NCBI GenBank assembly: GCA_024235955.1
Contig: JACKLJ010000001.1
Coordinates: 310,001 to 374,000, forward strand
Source: Burkholderiaceae bacterium
GTDB lineage: Bacteria > Pseudomonadota > Gammaproteobacteria > Burkholderiales > Burkholderiaceae_C
Direction: 5' to 3'
Length of the DNA stretch: 64,000 nucleotides
The position numbers and the translations under genes are program-made. Positions 40,701 through 49,509 of this stretch are shown here, piece after piece; positions within the stretch are counted from its first letter, which is position 1, and every line of letters starts with the position of its first letter. The notes beneath the pieces are model-generated. The model had not been told where the DNA came from. It saw only the letters and a list, made by a program, of their open reading frames with translations, and searched no databases.

Positions 40701-41151
40701 CCGGTTCCGGGAGAAGGCCAAGGTCTTTCTGCGCGAGCACGCGGACCGGTTGGCCCTGCAGAAGCTGCGCCGCGGCTTGCCATTGACCGAGGCGGATCTC
40801 GGTGAACTGGAGCATCTGCTGCATGAGGCAGGCGGCACGGACGACAACCTGGCGCGCGCACGCGAGATGCATCAGAGCCTTCCGGCGTTCGTGCGGTCCC
40901 TGGTTGGCCTGGACCGCGAGGCGGCCATGCAGGCTTTCGCGCATCTCGTTGCCGGAAGCACGGCCACGGCGAGCCAGCTGCAGTTCATCGAGGAGATCGT
41001 GCAGCACCTGACGGAGTTCGGTGCGATGCCGCCGGAACGCTTGTACCAGTCGCCGTTCACGGACATCCATGCCCAGGGGCCGGAAGGCGTGTTTGCTGCG
41101 GCGCAGGTGGACGAGTTGTTTGCAAGCCTCGGCCGATTGGCCGCTGCCTGA
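37702..41151 (+). CDS. hsdR: Type I restriction enzyme subunit R
   Basis: An 1149-residue endonuclease/translocase subunit starting at GTG 37702, which overlaps the fic stop. Residues 1-130 resemble a DUF4145 HEPN-like domain. A coiled, Ala/Glu-rich linker follows. The nuclease domain has a PD-(D/E)xK pattern at Asp268 and Glu283-x-Lys285. The superfamily 2 helicase core has Walker A ATGAGKT (Lys402), DEAH (494-497), TATPKDE, and later motifs including QMVGRGTRLC. The C-terminus resembles the EcoEI-type R domain. All catalytic parts look intact, so the system is probably active. Confidence 0.95.
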   Translation: MTGSNFAFLAADWPDLHAEALRAEQAALTDPRTACFYARRTLELTVAWLFQAEGGRGGALRLPYKADLAAFLAEPSLRQLVGPALLAKMDVIRKLGNHAVHQARPVAAREATDALRELFHVAFWLARQYARQVGARPEPGARFRIELLPRPAPQPAASRAAEAAAQEALQQKAEALARADVQLREAQARNAALDAELALLRAEVAAAKQANAASAAQAAQAHDWDEAQTRDLFIDLLLKEAGWALDKARDREFEVAGMPNAAGKGFIDYVLWGDDGKPLAIVEAKRTRRGAMEGQQQARLYANALQAQFGQRPVMYGTNGYEHWLWDDTSSPPRAVQGFHKKDELQLMIQRRGSRARLADAVIGTGIVERHYQHRAIRRIAETFEREQHRKALVVMATGAGKTRTVIALVDLLMKANWCKRVLFLADRVALVSQAVGEFKKHLPAAAPVNLVTDKATEGRVYVSTYPTMMGLIDDATSGARRFGIGHFDLIVVDEAHRSIYQKYRAIFSYFDALLVGLTATPKDEIDRNTYSLFDLENGVPTDAYGLDQAIAEKHLVPPRAVSVPLKFQRQGIRYDELTDDEKDQWDALEWDEDNPEPPDEVSAEAVNKWLFNTDTVDRVLEVLMTRGHRVAGGDRIGKTIVFAKNQAHAEFIARRFDLNYPQYRGQFARVITFRTEYAQSLIDDFSQKDKAPHIAISVDMLDTGIDVPEVVNLVFFKMVRSKTKFWQMVGRGTRLCRDLYGPGDDKKDFFIFDFCQNLEYFSQDMPGADGAVAAPLSQRLFERRLELLAALDGRSGSQHEVKEQAQASPALTEWRMREDVATMLQQIVAGMTLENFVVRPQRRWVETWARPEAWQRPTAEQLAEAAEHLAALPSSVRDDDEDAKRFDLLLLNLQLARLRAEPGYERLRERVRQLADALLELTAIPAVREQQLLIEAVAGEEWWLDVTLPMLEQARRRLRSLVKLLEKSRRKVVYTDFEDEIGEALEVGMPLVAGAVDFDRFREKAKVFLREHADRLALQKLRRGLPLTEADLGELEHLLHEAGGTDDNLARAREMHQSLPAFVRSLVGLDREAAMQAFAHLVAGSTATASQLQFIEEIVQHLTEFGAMPPERLYQSPFTDIHAQGPEGVFAAAQVDELFASLGRLAAA

Positions 41152-41156
41152 GCCTG

Positions 41157-42194
41157 GTGATGACAGCAGCACTTGGGCCTGGAACTTCTCCGAACTGGCG
41201 TCAGGCAAGGGGGCCGGTCGGCTGGATGCTGGCATTTGCCATGTTCCTGCTGCTGGCCGCGCTGGCCGGCTGCGCCACGGCACCCGGCAAGGGCGTGGAT
41301 GCCTGCCCGCCCGAGCCACCGGTCGCCACCCAGGCCTTTCTGCGGCAGGGCGTGCGCGACGCGCGCGACCGCGGCTACCTCTGGCGCATCGAGCAGGATG
41401 GCCATGCCTCCTGGCTGTACGGCACGCTGCACGTCGCGGCGCCGGCCTGGGCCTTTCCCGGGCCGACGGTGCTGCGGGCCCTGAAGGCGAGCGATGTGCT
41501 GGCGGTGGAGCTCGACATGCTCGATGCGAAGTCGCTCAGGCCCGCGCTGGAAGATGGCGCCGCGCCCGAACTCGACGACGCCCGGCGCGCCCGCCGCGAT
41601 GCGGTGGCCCGGAACCTGTGTCTGCCCTCGCCCCTGCTGGCCGCGCTGCCACTGGCATTGCAGGCTTCCACGCTGACGCTGCTGGACGCGCGGCGCGACG
41701 GCCTGTTCGCCGAGTTCGGCATCGACGCGGCGCTGTCCGGCGCGGCCCGCGCCCTGGGCAAGCGGGTGCGGGCGCTGGAGCGGGCGGGCGACCAGATGCG
41801 CGTGCTGTCGGGCGACAGCCAGGCCGAGACCCTGCGCCGCTTCGACGAAACCCTGGGCGCGCTGGAATCGGGCACCGCGCGCGCCACCATCGCGCGGCTG
41901 GCCTACGCCTGGGCCGACAGCGACCTCGGCACACTGGCCAGCTACGCCGACTGGTGCGATTGCGCCGGCACCCCGGCCGAGCGCGCGCTGCTGCACACGC
42001 TGCTGGGTGCGCGCAACGGCCCGATGGCGGACCGCATCGCGGCGCTGCACGCCTCTGGCCGCAAGGTGTTCGTGGCGGTGGGGTCGCTGCACATGATCGG
42101 CGCCGACGGCCTGCCGGCGCTGCTGGCGGCGCGCGGCTTCACGGTCACGCAGGTGCTGCCGCCTCCGGCACCCGCCGCCGGCGAGATGCTGTGA
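41157..42194 (+). CDS. TraB/GumN-family lipoprotein
   Basis: A protein of up to 345 residues with a hydrophobic N-terminal segment MLAFAMFLLLAALAGC, a lipobox; translation may therefore start at 41226 rather than 41157. The TraB/GumN family markers are LYGTLHVAAP near the N-terminus and VAVGSLHMIGADGLPALLAARG near the C-terminus, each with a conserved His in GTLH/GSLH. The family has a putative metal-protease-like fold (Tiki/TraB), but activity in bacteria is not established. It is five bases after hsdR but probably not part of the restriction system. Confidence 0.85.
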   Translation: MMTAALGPGTSPNWRQARGPVGWMLAFAMFLLLAALAGCATAPGKGVDACPPEPPVATQAFLRQGVRDARDRGYLWRIEQDGHASWLYGTLHVAAPAWAFPGPTVLRALKASDVLAVELDMLDAKSLRPALEDGAAPELDDARRARRDAVARNLCLPSPLLAALPLALQASTLTLLDARRDGLFAEFGIDAALSGAARALGKRVRALERAGDQMRVLSGDSQAETLRRFDETLGALESGTARATIARLAYAWADSDLGTLASYADWCDCAGTPAERALLHTLLGARNGPMADRIAALHASGRKVFVAVGSLHMIGADGLPALLAARGFTVTQVLPPPAPAAGEML

Positions 42195-42450
42195 CCGGCG
42201 GGTGTGGCGGCACCGCGCCAGGCGCGGCCGCCAGCGGATTGACAGCGCCGCGGGCGCGCCGCATGATCGCCCGCCTATGTCGATTCATCACCTGAGCCCA
42301 CCCGCGGTCGTGGCCCCTCCCCGGGCCTGAACGCGCGCGGCTGAAACCCCGCTCGCGGCCCTGACCAGCCGGTGTTCCGCGCCACGCGGAGCGCCCGGCG
42401 GTGCCTTGGCGCGCCGCCGTTTCCGAGCCAATTCATTCTCAGGTGATTCC

Positions 42451-43326
42451 ATGCATGTCATGCCGACGGCGCTGTTCGTGCTGCTGTGGAGCAGCGGCGC
42501 CATTTTTTCCCGCTGGGGGCTGAACCACGCCTCCCCGTTCGTGTTCCTGGCGCTGCGCTTCACCGTGGCGCTGGGCCTGCTGGCGCTGCTGGGCCGCGGC
42601 CCGCGCGGCTGGCTGCCGGAGCCCGGCACGCGCGCCCGCGTGGCCGGCACCGGGCTGCTGCTGGTGGGCGGCTATTCCAGCGCCTACTTCCTGGCCATGG
42701 ACCACGGCCTCACGCCGGGTGCGCTGGCCACCGTGCTGGGCGTGCAGCCCATCGCCACGCTGGTGCTGCAGGAGCGGCGCTTCCCGCTGGGCCGGCTGGC
42801 CGGCCTGCTGCTGGCGCTGGCCGGCCTGGCGCTGGTAGTGGCCGACAGCCTGCGCCAGGCCAGCGTCTCCACCGCCGGCGTGCTGTGGGCGCTGGTGGCG
42901 CTGGCCTGCATCACCACCGGCGCCATGGCGCAGAAGCGCATCGAGCAGCCGCCGCTGCGCGTGCTGCCGCTGCAGTGCGCGGTGGCGCTGCTGCTCAGCC
43001 TGGCGCTGCTGCCCGCGCAGCCGCTGCGCTTCGAGCCCGGGCCCGGCCTGTGGGTGCCGGTGCTGTGGCTGGGCGGCGTGATCTCGGTGGCGGCCACGGT
43101 GCTGCTCTACCGCATGCTGCGCGCCGGCAACCTGGTCAACGTGACCAGCCTGTTCTACCTGGTGCCCGGCGGCACCGCGCTGCTGGACTGGCTGGTGCTG
43201 GGCAACCGCATGGCGCCGCGCAGCCTGGCGGGGCTGGCGCTGGTGGTGGCCGGGCTGCTGCTGGTGTTCCGTTTGCGCGGGGATGGCCGGGGCGGCGCGC
43301 AGGGGCGCCCTGCAACACCGCGGTGA
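42451..43326 (+). CDS. EamA-family (DMT) transporter
   Basis: A 291-residue inner-membrane protein with ten predicted helices in two EamA repeats. It starts MHVMPTALFVLLWSSGAIFSRW and includes GVQPIATLVLQERR at the end of the first repeat and NVTSLFYLVPGGTALLDWLVLGNR in the second. The superfamily exports amino acids, drugs or metabolites; no substrate is evident. ATG 42451 was chosen because the upstream extension is not hydrophobic. Confidence 0.88.
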   Translation: MHVMPTALFVLLWSSGAIFSRWGLNHASPFVFLALRFTVALGLLALLGRGPRGWLPEPGTRARVAGTGLLLVGGYSSAYFLAMDHGLTPGALATVLGVQPIATLVLQERRFPLGRLAGLLLALAGLALVVADSLRQASVSTAGVLWALVALACITTGAMAQKRIEQPPLRVLPLQCAVALLLSLALLPAQPLRFEPGPGLWVPVLWLGGVISVAATVLLYRMLRAGNLVNVTSLFYLVPGGTALLDWLVLGNRMAPRSLAGLALVVAGLLLVFRLRGDGRGGAQGRPATPR

Positions 43327-43737
43327 GCAAATGGCCATCGGGCGGGGTTGGGCGTGGCGCTGTCGCTCGCCGGGAGCGGTCGTGGAGCGGCGGCTGCCAA
43401 AGGGCGCTTCGCGCGTCCTGAACCCGGACAGGTGGGTGTTGGACGTCGTTGGGAAGGCAGAACCCTCTACTTTCCCGCAAGGTAGTCAAAAGAACGCATG
43501 GCGCGTATGCACCATCTGCCCCGACTTGAGGCGGATTCCATTCGCCTTCAGGAGCCTGCCACGAGGTAATTCCCATTTTTTCACGGTTTCCGAGGCCTGT
43601 TCTGTTGTCGCGCGCATGGCTCGCGGTGCCCGCACTTGATAGCCTCCTGCGTCCCATCTATGATGAATTGAGCTTGAACTTTAGTCCCAATGGCGGCCCC
43701 GCTGAGGTACGGACTCCAACGTCCAGGAGGAGAAATG
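43327..43737. other. Leader region of the RCC1-oxidase pair
   Basis: A 411-bp gene-free stretch. It contains a strong sigma70 match at 43636-43664 and an AGGAGG ribosome-binding site at 43725. I see no supported small gene. Confidence 0.55.
43636..43664 (+). promoter_or_regulatory. Sigma70 promoter of the RCC1-multicopper oxidase genes
   Basis: TTGATA and TATGAT separated by exactly 17 bp, 73 bp upstream of the start. The -35 and spacer (TTGATAGCCTCCTGCGTCCC) resemble the start of the dispersed repeat. Confidence 0.65.
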
Positions 43738-44844
43738 ATGAACGTGACTCAAATCAGCGCGGGGCGGGACCGATCGGTCCTCCTGACCCGGGACGGCGCG
43801 GCATGGTGCTGGGGGGCCATCCAGCTTCTGGCGCAGGAGTTGCCACCTGGCTATTTCAGCGATGTGTGCACCACCAGGGGAAGCGCCGATCAGATCGGTC
43901 ACCGGAGGTTCGCGCACGCCGCACCGGCGGCCCTCAACCCGGGGCGGCGGTGGGCCAGCGTGGTGGACGGCTTTGTGAGCACCGTCGCAGTGGAAGACGC
44001 GGGCTCGGTGCTCGAGTGCCGGCCAGTCGTTTCACGCGAACGCGGGAGCACGGCGATGGCGCCGATCCAGCTGCCGCCCGGGCCCCAACAGGTGGTGATG
44101 ACGGAATCGGCGGGGTTTGCCCTGTATTCGGACGGCACCGTCTGGTCCTGGGGCATGCGGGTGCAGGGCCAGCTTGGGCGTGCGGCGCCGCAACTGTTCA
44201 ACGGCCCCGGTGAGGTGGCGATGCTGCCGCCGATCCGAAAGCTCGCGGCGGGTCATGCGCATGTCCTGGCGCTGGACGAGCACGGCGAGATTTGGGCGTG
44301 GGGCTCCAATGGTGCGGGCCAGTTGGGAACGGGGGATCTGCAATGGCTTGCCGCCCCCACCAAAGTCAACCTGCCTGGCGGAATGCGGGATGTCGCCGCC
44401 GGCGACACCCACAGCTTTGCCGTCGATCGCGAAGGCCGCTTGTGGGGCTGGGGTTCGCACCATCTCGGGCAACTGGGCCGTGTGCAGGGGCGCGACGCGG
44501 ACGCTGCGTTTCACGTCAGGCCGCGCCCGATCCGCCCTGGCATCGGGATCGCGCAGATCGACGGCGGCATGCACTTCAGCGTGGCGCTGTCGGTGCACGG
44601 CGAGGTGTTCGCGTGGGGCTGGAACGGCATGGGGCAACTGGCCACCCAGGCGACCAGCCAGACAGCCGCCGCCCAGCGCATTGCACCGCTGCGGCATGTG
44701 TCGCGGGTGTCGGTGGGTCAAGGCCATGTGCTGGCGTTGTCGGATCAGGGCGTCCACGCCTGGGGCGACAACCGCACCGCCGCCTGTGGCATGCCGTCCG
44801 CCAGCGCGGTGATGACGCGTCCGAACCGGATTTCCTTGGCATGA
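43738..44844 (+). CDS. RCC1-repeat beta-propeller protein
   Basis: A 368-residue protein without a signal peptide. Six RCC1-type blades are visible from their Trp-Gly signatures: WCWGA, VWSWGMRVQGQLG, IWAWGSNGAGQLGTG, LWGWGSHHLGQLG, VFAWGWNGMGQLA and VHAWGDN. The start at 43738 has AGGAGG 7 bases upstream; ATG 43735 is also possible. Bacterial RCC1-like proteins are of unknown function and probably act as binding scaffolds. It sits 14 bp before a multicopper oxidase and shares its promoter, an uncommon pairing. Confidence 0.85.
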   Translation: MNVTQISAGRDRSVLLTRDGAAWCWGAIQLLAQELPPGYFSDVCTTRGSADQIGHRRFAHAAPAALNPGRRWASVVDGFVSTVAVEDAGSVLECRPVVSRERGSTAMAPIQLPPGPQQVVMTESAGFALYSDGTVWSWGMRVQGQLGRAAPQLFNGPGEVAMLPPIRKLAAGHAHVLALDEHGEIWAWGSNGAGQLGTGDLQWLAAPTKVNLPGGMRDVAAGDTHSFAVDREGRLWGWGSHHLGQLGRVQGRDADAAFHVRPRPIRPGIGIAQIDGGMHFSVALSVHGEVFAWGWNGMGQLATQATSQTAAAQRIAPLRHVSRVSVGQGHVLALSDQGVHAWGDNRTAACGMPSASAVMTRPNRISLA

Positions 44845-44858
44845 AGGAGGCAGCCAGC

Positions 44859-46574
44859 ATGATTGATCCGACACCTTCTTCCGCGCCGCTCTCGCGGCGC
44901 GACGCCCTGCGGTGGACGTTCGCGTTGACCCTTGGATCGTCCGTGGCCGGCCTGGCCGGGTGCGGCGGTGACGGCCCGACGACCGAGGACACGCTGCCCG
45001 ACCCTGGCGTGCTGAGGTCCGTCAACGGCCGGTTGGAGATGGACCTGGTTCTTCGCTACGGCCACGAGCCCAGGACCATCAATGCCAGCACCGGCGCGCA
45101 GGCCGCGGTCTATCCCGCGGCGTCCCAGCAGGTGATGACGGAACTGCGTTGCTACAACGGCCAGTACATGGCGCCGACCCTGATCGTCAACGCGGGAGAC
45201 GTGCTGCGCATCCGGCTGGTCAACCAGTTGCCCGCAAACCCGGTCGATCCGACGACGATCGCCGATCTCAGCTTCCAGAACAGCACCAACCTGCATTTTC
45301 ATGGCATGCACGTGGACCCCAAGGAAATTCGCCCCGGGGTATACGGCGACTACATGGTCGATTCCTGGGACGCCGGCGTGGTGCCCGGCGCCACGCGCCA
45401 GCACGAAGTGCATATCCCGCTCGACCACCCGCCCGGCATCTACTGGTACCACCCGCACCTGCATGGCGCGACGAATGCCCAGGTCTCCAGTGGCATGTTC
45501 GGCGCCATCCTGATCCGCAGCCCCGACGATGCGTTCGTGACGCCTGACGAGTTCACGGAGCGTGTGTTCCACGTGCACAAGCTGTCGCTGGACGCCGATG
45601 GGCGAACCGACACCTTCGCTGAATCGGAAGACGTGACGGCGTCGAACTTCGTGCTCAATGGCGCCTACCAGCCGACAATGACGATGCGGCCGGGCGAGAT
45701 CCAGATCTGGCACTTCATCAACGTGGCGTCGTTCTACCCGTTCAACCCGACGCTGGATCAGCACGTGATGCAATCGTTCGCCCGGGACGGCAACGTGTTC
45801 GACAAGAAGTTCATCCCGGTCGATGCTTCCACCGCTCCGCTGACGCTGGCTTCCGGTCAGATCGACGTGCAGCACTGGCCGGGCAACGCCTTGTACCCGG
45901 GCGGCAGGCTCTCCGTTCTCGTGAAGGCCAGTGATGTGCCGGGCAGTTACCTGCTGCGGGCGGGCAGCGCGCCGTCGAGCCAGTACGACGAGGAGATCGT
46001 CGGCCGCCTGGTGGTGGAAGGTGTGCCTGTAACCATGGTGATGCCGTCACCCGCCAACCTGCCCGCCCTGGCCGGGTACGAACCCATCACCGACGACGAG
46101 GTGGCCCGCGCAGGCGGCAAGCACCGCGACCTGGTGCTCGCGGCCCTGCAGAAGGACGACCCCCGCATCGCCTCGCCCATTCCCGCCGGGGAACAATGGT
46201 TCATTCCCGATCCCGACCCGCAGAACGAATTCGTGTTCGGGGTTGGAGCGGCCGGGCCTTCGATCCGCCTGAGTCCGTTCCAGTCGTCCCTCACGCCCAC
46301 CCAGACGGTGCCCCTGAACGCGGTCGAGGAGTGGACGATTCACAGCCTGAACGAGTACCCCCATCCGTTCCACATCCACATCAACGACATGTATGTGGTC
46401 AGGATCAACGGCGAGCCGGTCACGCCGTTCTGGTGCGACACCCTTCCGGTACCTTCCCATGGAAACTTCACCTTCCGCATGCGCTTCACGGATTTCACCG
46501 GCAAGTTCGTCTGGCATTGCCATGCGCTGGACCATGAGGACATGGGCATGATGCAGCTGGTGGACGTCGTGTAA
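44859..46574 (+). CDS. Tat-exported multicopper oxidase
   Basis: A 571-residue oxidase. The twin-arginine sequence SRRDALRW is followed by a hydrophobic stretch and lipobox LAGC, so it is a probable Tat lipoprotein. All four copper-binding motifs are present: HFHGMH (146-151), WYHPHLHG (His198/200), HPFHIH (502-507) and HCHALDHEDMGM (553-564, with Cys554 and axial Met564). The blue and trinuclear copper centres should be complete. The CotA/CueO-like substrate (metal ion, phenol or bilirubin) is unknown. Start ATG 44859 follows AAGGAGG. Confidence 0.93.
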   Translation: MIDPTPSSAPLSRRDALRWTFALTLGSSVAGLAGCGGDGPTTEDTLPDPGVLRSVNGRLEMDLVLRYGHEPRTINASTGAQAAVYPAASQQVMTELRCYNGQYMAPTLIVNAGDVLRIRLVNQLPANPVDPTTIADLSFQNSTNLHFHGMHVDPKEIRPGVYGDYMVDSWDAGVVPGATRQHEVHIPLDHPPGIYWYHPHLHGATNAQVSSGMFGAILIRSPDDAFVTPDEFTERVFHVHKLSLDADGRTDTFAESEDVTASNFVLNGAYQPTMTMRPGEIQIWHFINVASFYPFNPTLDQHVMQSFARDGNVFDKKFIPVDASTAPLTLASGQIDVQHWPGNALYPGGRLSVLVKASDVPGSYLLRAGSAPSSQYDEEIVGRLVVEGVPVTMVMPSPANLPALAGYEPITDDEVARAGGKHRDLVLAALQKDDPRIASPIPAGEQWFIPDPDPQNEFVFGVGAAGPSIRLSPFQSSLTPTQTVPLNAVEEWTIHSLNEYPHPFHIHINDMYVVRINGEPVTPFWCDTLPVPSHGNFTFRMRFTDFTGKFVWHCHALDHEDMGMMQLVDVV

Positions 46575-46680
46575 CCTCGGCTTGGTGCGGGCAGCGCGCC
46601 CGCTTCCAACATCAGGTGCGTTCCGTGCGCGCCGCGGCAGCGCGGTTGCGGGCTGGCGCGCCGGTCCCGGAGACTTTCAA

Positions 46681-47478
<798 letters not shown>

Positions 47479-47527
47479 TCGGCGCGGGCTGGTTGCGGCC
47501 CTTGCGTCGGGGTGGCGGTGGTTGAGG

Positions 47528-47592
47528 GGTGCTTCCTTATTGATAGCTGGCTGCGCCCGTCATACCTGGTCTGGACGTCGATTTTTCTCGAA
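47528..47592 (+). repeat. Dispersed repeat copy
   Basis: TTGATAGCTGGCTGCGCCCG, then TCATACCTGGTCTGGACGTCGATTTT. TTGATA is 17 bp from TACCTG, a weak promoter-like spacing. Confidence 0.8.
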
Positions 47593-47744
47593 ATCCCGCC
47601 GTCTGCCCAAGCGACACCAGTCGTTCGGGTTGAGACTGTCCAAGTACTTTCGCAAGCTCCTGCCAGGTTCCTGCCAACGCGCCGTTTGGAGGTGCCGCAG
47701 ACTCTGCTGTGCGGTCGGCCTTGCGTGGGAGTGGCATTTTTTTG

Positions 47745-47805
47745 AACTGAATCGGTGTTTTGCCCAGGCGTGGCGGGCGCAGGCAGCTATTGAAAGCGTA
47801 GTATT
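47745..47805 (-). repeat. Dispersed repeat copy, inner end of composite copy B
   Basis: TTTTGCCCAGGCGTGGCGGG then CGCAGGCAGCTATTG, an almost exact consensus match on the minus strand. Confidence 0.88.
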
Positions 47806-47846
47806 TCTGGTGGCGCTGGAGGCCGGGATATGCGCCCGGCGGCGCA

Positions 47847-47880
47847 CCTACTTTTCTTTGTGTCGCCAAAGAAAAGTAGG
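47847..47880 (-). repeat. Perfect 14-bp hairpin within composite copy B
   Basis: Arms CCTACTTTTCTTTG and CAAAGAAAAGTAGG around a 6-nt loop. Compared with 27856-27889, two paired positions changed on both arms, so pairing is preserved. Confidence 0.9.
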
Positions 47881-48157
47881 CAAAAGAAAGGCGACCCCAC
47901 TTGCCGTGTCCCTTCGCTTCGCTGCGGGCAGCCTGCGATGCTCGTGCGCGGGGCGGCGCTGCGGAACTCGCTGCGCGCTTGCAGCGCTCCGCTCGGACAG
48001 CCCCAGCGAGTCAGAGCACGAAGCACGGCCATCCTTCGGTGTCCGCGCCCGCCCCACGCCCTGCGCTTCTCGGCACGGCCAGAGGGGATTGGGGAACACG
48101 GGCCATCGCTTCGCTCGGCCTCGAAGTGAACAACAGGGCGCGCGGCCAGTTTTGGCG

Positions 48158-48302
48158 CCCCCCGAAGGCCGCGGAGCAGGCCATGTCAGTGACCGCCGTG
48201 GCCGGGGTCTCCCCCCGGCCACTGGCGGTGCCCCCCGTGAGGGGGCGCAACTACGCGAGGCGTGTCGAGCCTGGGGGTGGGCCTTGCTCGACCCAGGGGG
48301 AG
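48158..48302 (-). repeat. Structured 3'-UTR-type element, copy B
   Basis: Directly follows the GST stop on the minus strand. It contains a CCGGGG/CCCCGG hairpin and ends in GGCCGCGGAGCAGGCC on the plus strand, like the other copies. Confidence 0.72.
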
Positions 48303-48947
48303 TTACTTCTTCATCCTTGCCATCATCAGCTCGGTGTTGGTCTTGCGATCTGCATTGACCTTCTGCACCGTCGGGCGCTCGCCCACGTGCTTGAGGTAGT
48401 CCTTCACGGGCAGGGCGGCGAGCAGGTCCTGGCCGTAGATGATCTTGCTGCAGGACGAGACCAGCGGCAGGTGCACGGCGGCGGCGCAGTCGGCCAGGGT
48501 GAACTGGTCGCCGGCGATGAAGGGCGAGAACTTGGCCAGTTTGGCGAAGGCGGCCACGTTCTTTTCGAGCTGCGGGCGGATCTTCTCTTTCAGGTTGTCG
48601 CTGACCTTGCCGCCGAAGAAGGCCTCGGGGTAGAGGTTGCGCGCCACCAGTTCCAGGTGCAGCTCGATGTAGCGCAGCAGCTCGCGCACCTTGGCGGCCT
48701 GGTAGGGGCTGGCGGGCATGAGCGGGGTTTCGGGGTAGCGCTGCTCCACGTATTCCAGGATCACCGTGGATTCGCTGATCGCCCCTTCGTCGGTGATGGC
48801 ATAGGGCACCTTGCCCAGCGGGCTGGCGGCGAGGTCGGTCTCGCCCACCCAGGCCAGCACTTCCTCGAAAGGCACGCCTTTTTCCAGCAGCGCGAGCTTG
48901 ACCTTGTTGTAGTAGTTGCTGGCGGCGAAGCCGCAGAGCTTGAGCAT
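48303..48947 (-). CDS. Glutathione S-transferase family protein
   Basis: A 214-residue cytosolic protein starting at 48947 (MLKLCGFAASNYYNKV), with GGAG upstream. The N-terminal thioredoxin-like domain has the cis-Pro segment LGKVPYAITDEG and the GSH-binding ESTVILEYVEQRYP (Glu-Ser motif). The C-terminal helical domain has FIAGDQFTLADCAAAVHLPLV. Substrate unknown. The dispersed structured 3' element begins at its stop. Confidence 0.9.
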   Translation of the reverse strand: MLKLCGFAASNYYNKVKLALLEKGVPFEEVLAWVGETDLAASPLGKVPYAITDEGAISESTVILEYVEQRYPETPLMPASPYQAAKVRELLRYIELHLELVARNLYPEAFFGGKVSDNLKEKIRPQLEKNVAAFAKLAKFSPFIAGDQFTLADCAAAVHLPLVSSCSKIIYGQDLLAALPVKDYLKHVGERPTVQKVNADRKTNTELMMARMKK

Positions 48948-49074
48948 GGGAGTCTCCGGTTTGGTTGGGGATCGGCCGGCGCCGGCCGGCACGGAGGCGG
49001 CAGCTTAGCAAGCGACGGGCGACCTTGATGTCGCGCAACCGACGCGCGGCATGCTCAGTGATAATGGCCACGTG

Positions 49075-49431
49075 ATGCAAACCCTGCGCCGCAGCCGTGA
49101 TCTCGCCCGCCTCGCGTTGGCGTGGTTCGCGCTCGCGCTCGGCGTGGCGGTGGCCGCGCCGCTGGTGCATCCGCAGGCGATCGAGCTGATCTGCTCCACC
49201 GGCGGTCAGCTCAAGGCGGTGGTCATCACCGACGACGGCGCGGTGGAACTGGGCGCGGCTCACCTCGACTGCCCGCTGTGCGTGCCGGCCTCGGCGCCGC
49301 CGCCGGTGGCCTTCGTGGCGCAACTGCCGCCGCAGCTGCCGGTCGCGCCTGTCGACACCACGGTGCTGGCGCCGCTGCCGCCTGCCGCGGCCCTGCCCTG
49401 GCAGGCGCGCGCTCCTCCCGCCATCGCCTGA
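49075..49431 (+). CDS. DUF2946 protein, first copy
   Basis: A 118-residue protein (start at 49075; 49051 is possible) with an N-terminal membrane/signal segment LALAWFALALGVAVAAPLV. The DUF2946 signature is LELIC-like IELICSTGG followed by HLDCPLC, a His/Cys pair typical of metal-associated periplasmic proteins. The C-terminal third is Pro/Ala-rich. Its place immediately before sco and pcuAC suggests a role in copper supply. Function has not been shown for the family. Confidence 0.78.
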   Translation: MQTLRRSRDLARLALAWFALALGVAVAAPLVHPQAIELICSTGGQLKAVVITDDGAVELGAAHLDCPLCVPASAPPPVAFVAQLPPQLPVAPVDTTVLAPLPPAAALPWQARAPPAIA

Positions 49432-49434
49432 TTG

Positions 49435-49490
49435 CTGCTAATTTAATAGCTGGCTGCGCCCGCCGGGTGTGGGCCAGTATCGGTTTTCAT
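49435..49490 (+). repeat. Dispersed repeat copy upstream of sco
   Basis: AATAGCTGGCTGCGCCCGCC, then GTGGGCCAGTATCGGTTTTC, ending 20 bp before the Sco start codon. Confidence 0.82.
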
Positions 49491-49509
49491 TCAGCATTCG
49501 GGGGACACC

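Larger units (their letters stand above)
47745..48302 (-). repeat. Composite ~540-bp dispersed element, copy B
   Basis: Reverse-orientation copy of 27459-27995. It occupies most of the 824-bp gap between the crotonase and GST genes and ends exactly at the GST stop codon. It contains the dispersed repeat, the long hairpin, a conserved central ~300 bp and the structured 3' element. No gene is supported here. Confidence 0.8.

Noticed and set aside
41157..42194. TraB/GumN gene considered as part of the restriction operon because it is five bases after hsdR
   Set aside because: It has a lipoprotein signal and belongs to a widespread envelope family unrelated to restriction. Proximity alone does not support a shared function.
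43633..43664. Degenerate sequence counted as a full dispersed-repeat copy
   Set aside because: Only the first ~20 bases match and the second half is missing, so it is reported as a possible repeat-derived promoter rather than a repeat copy.
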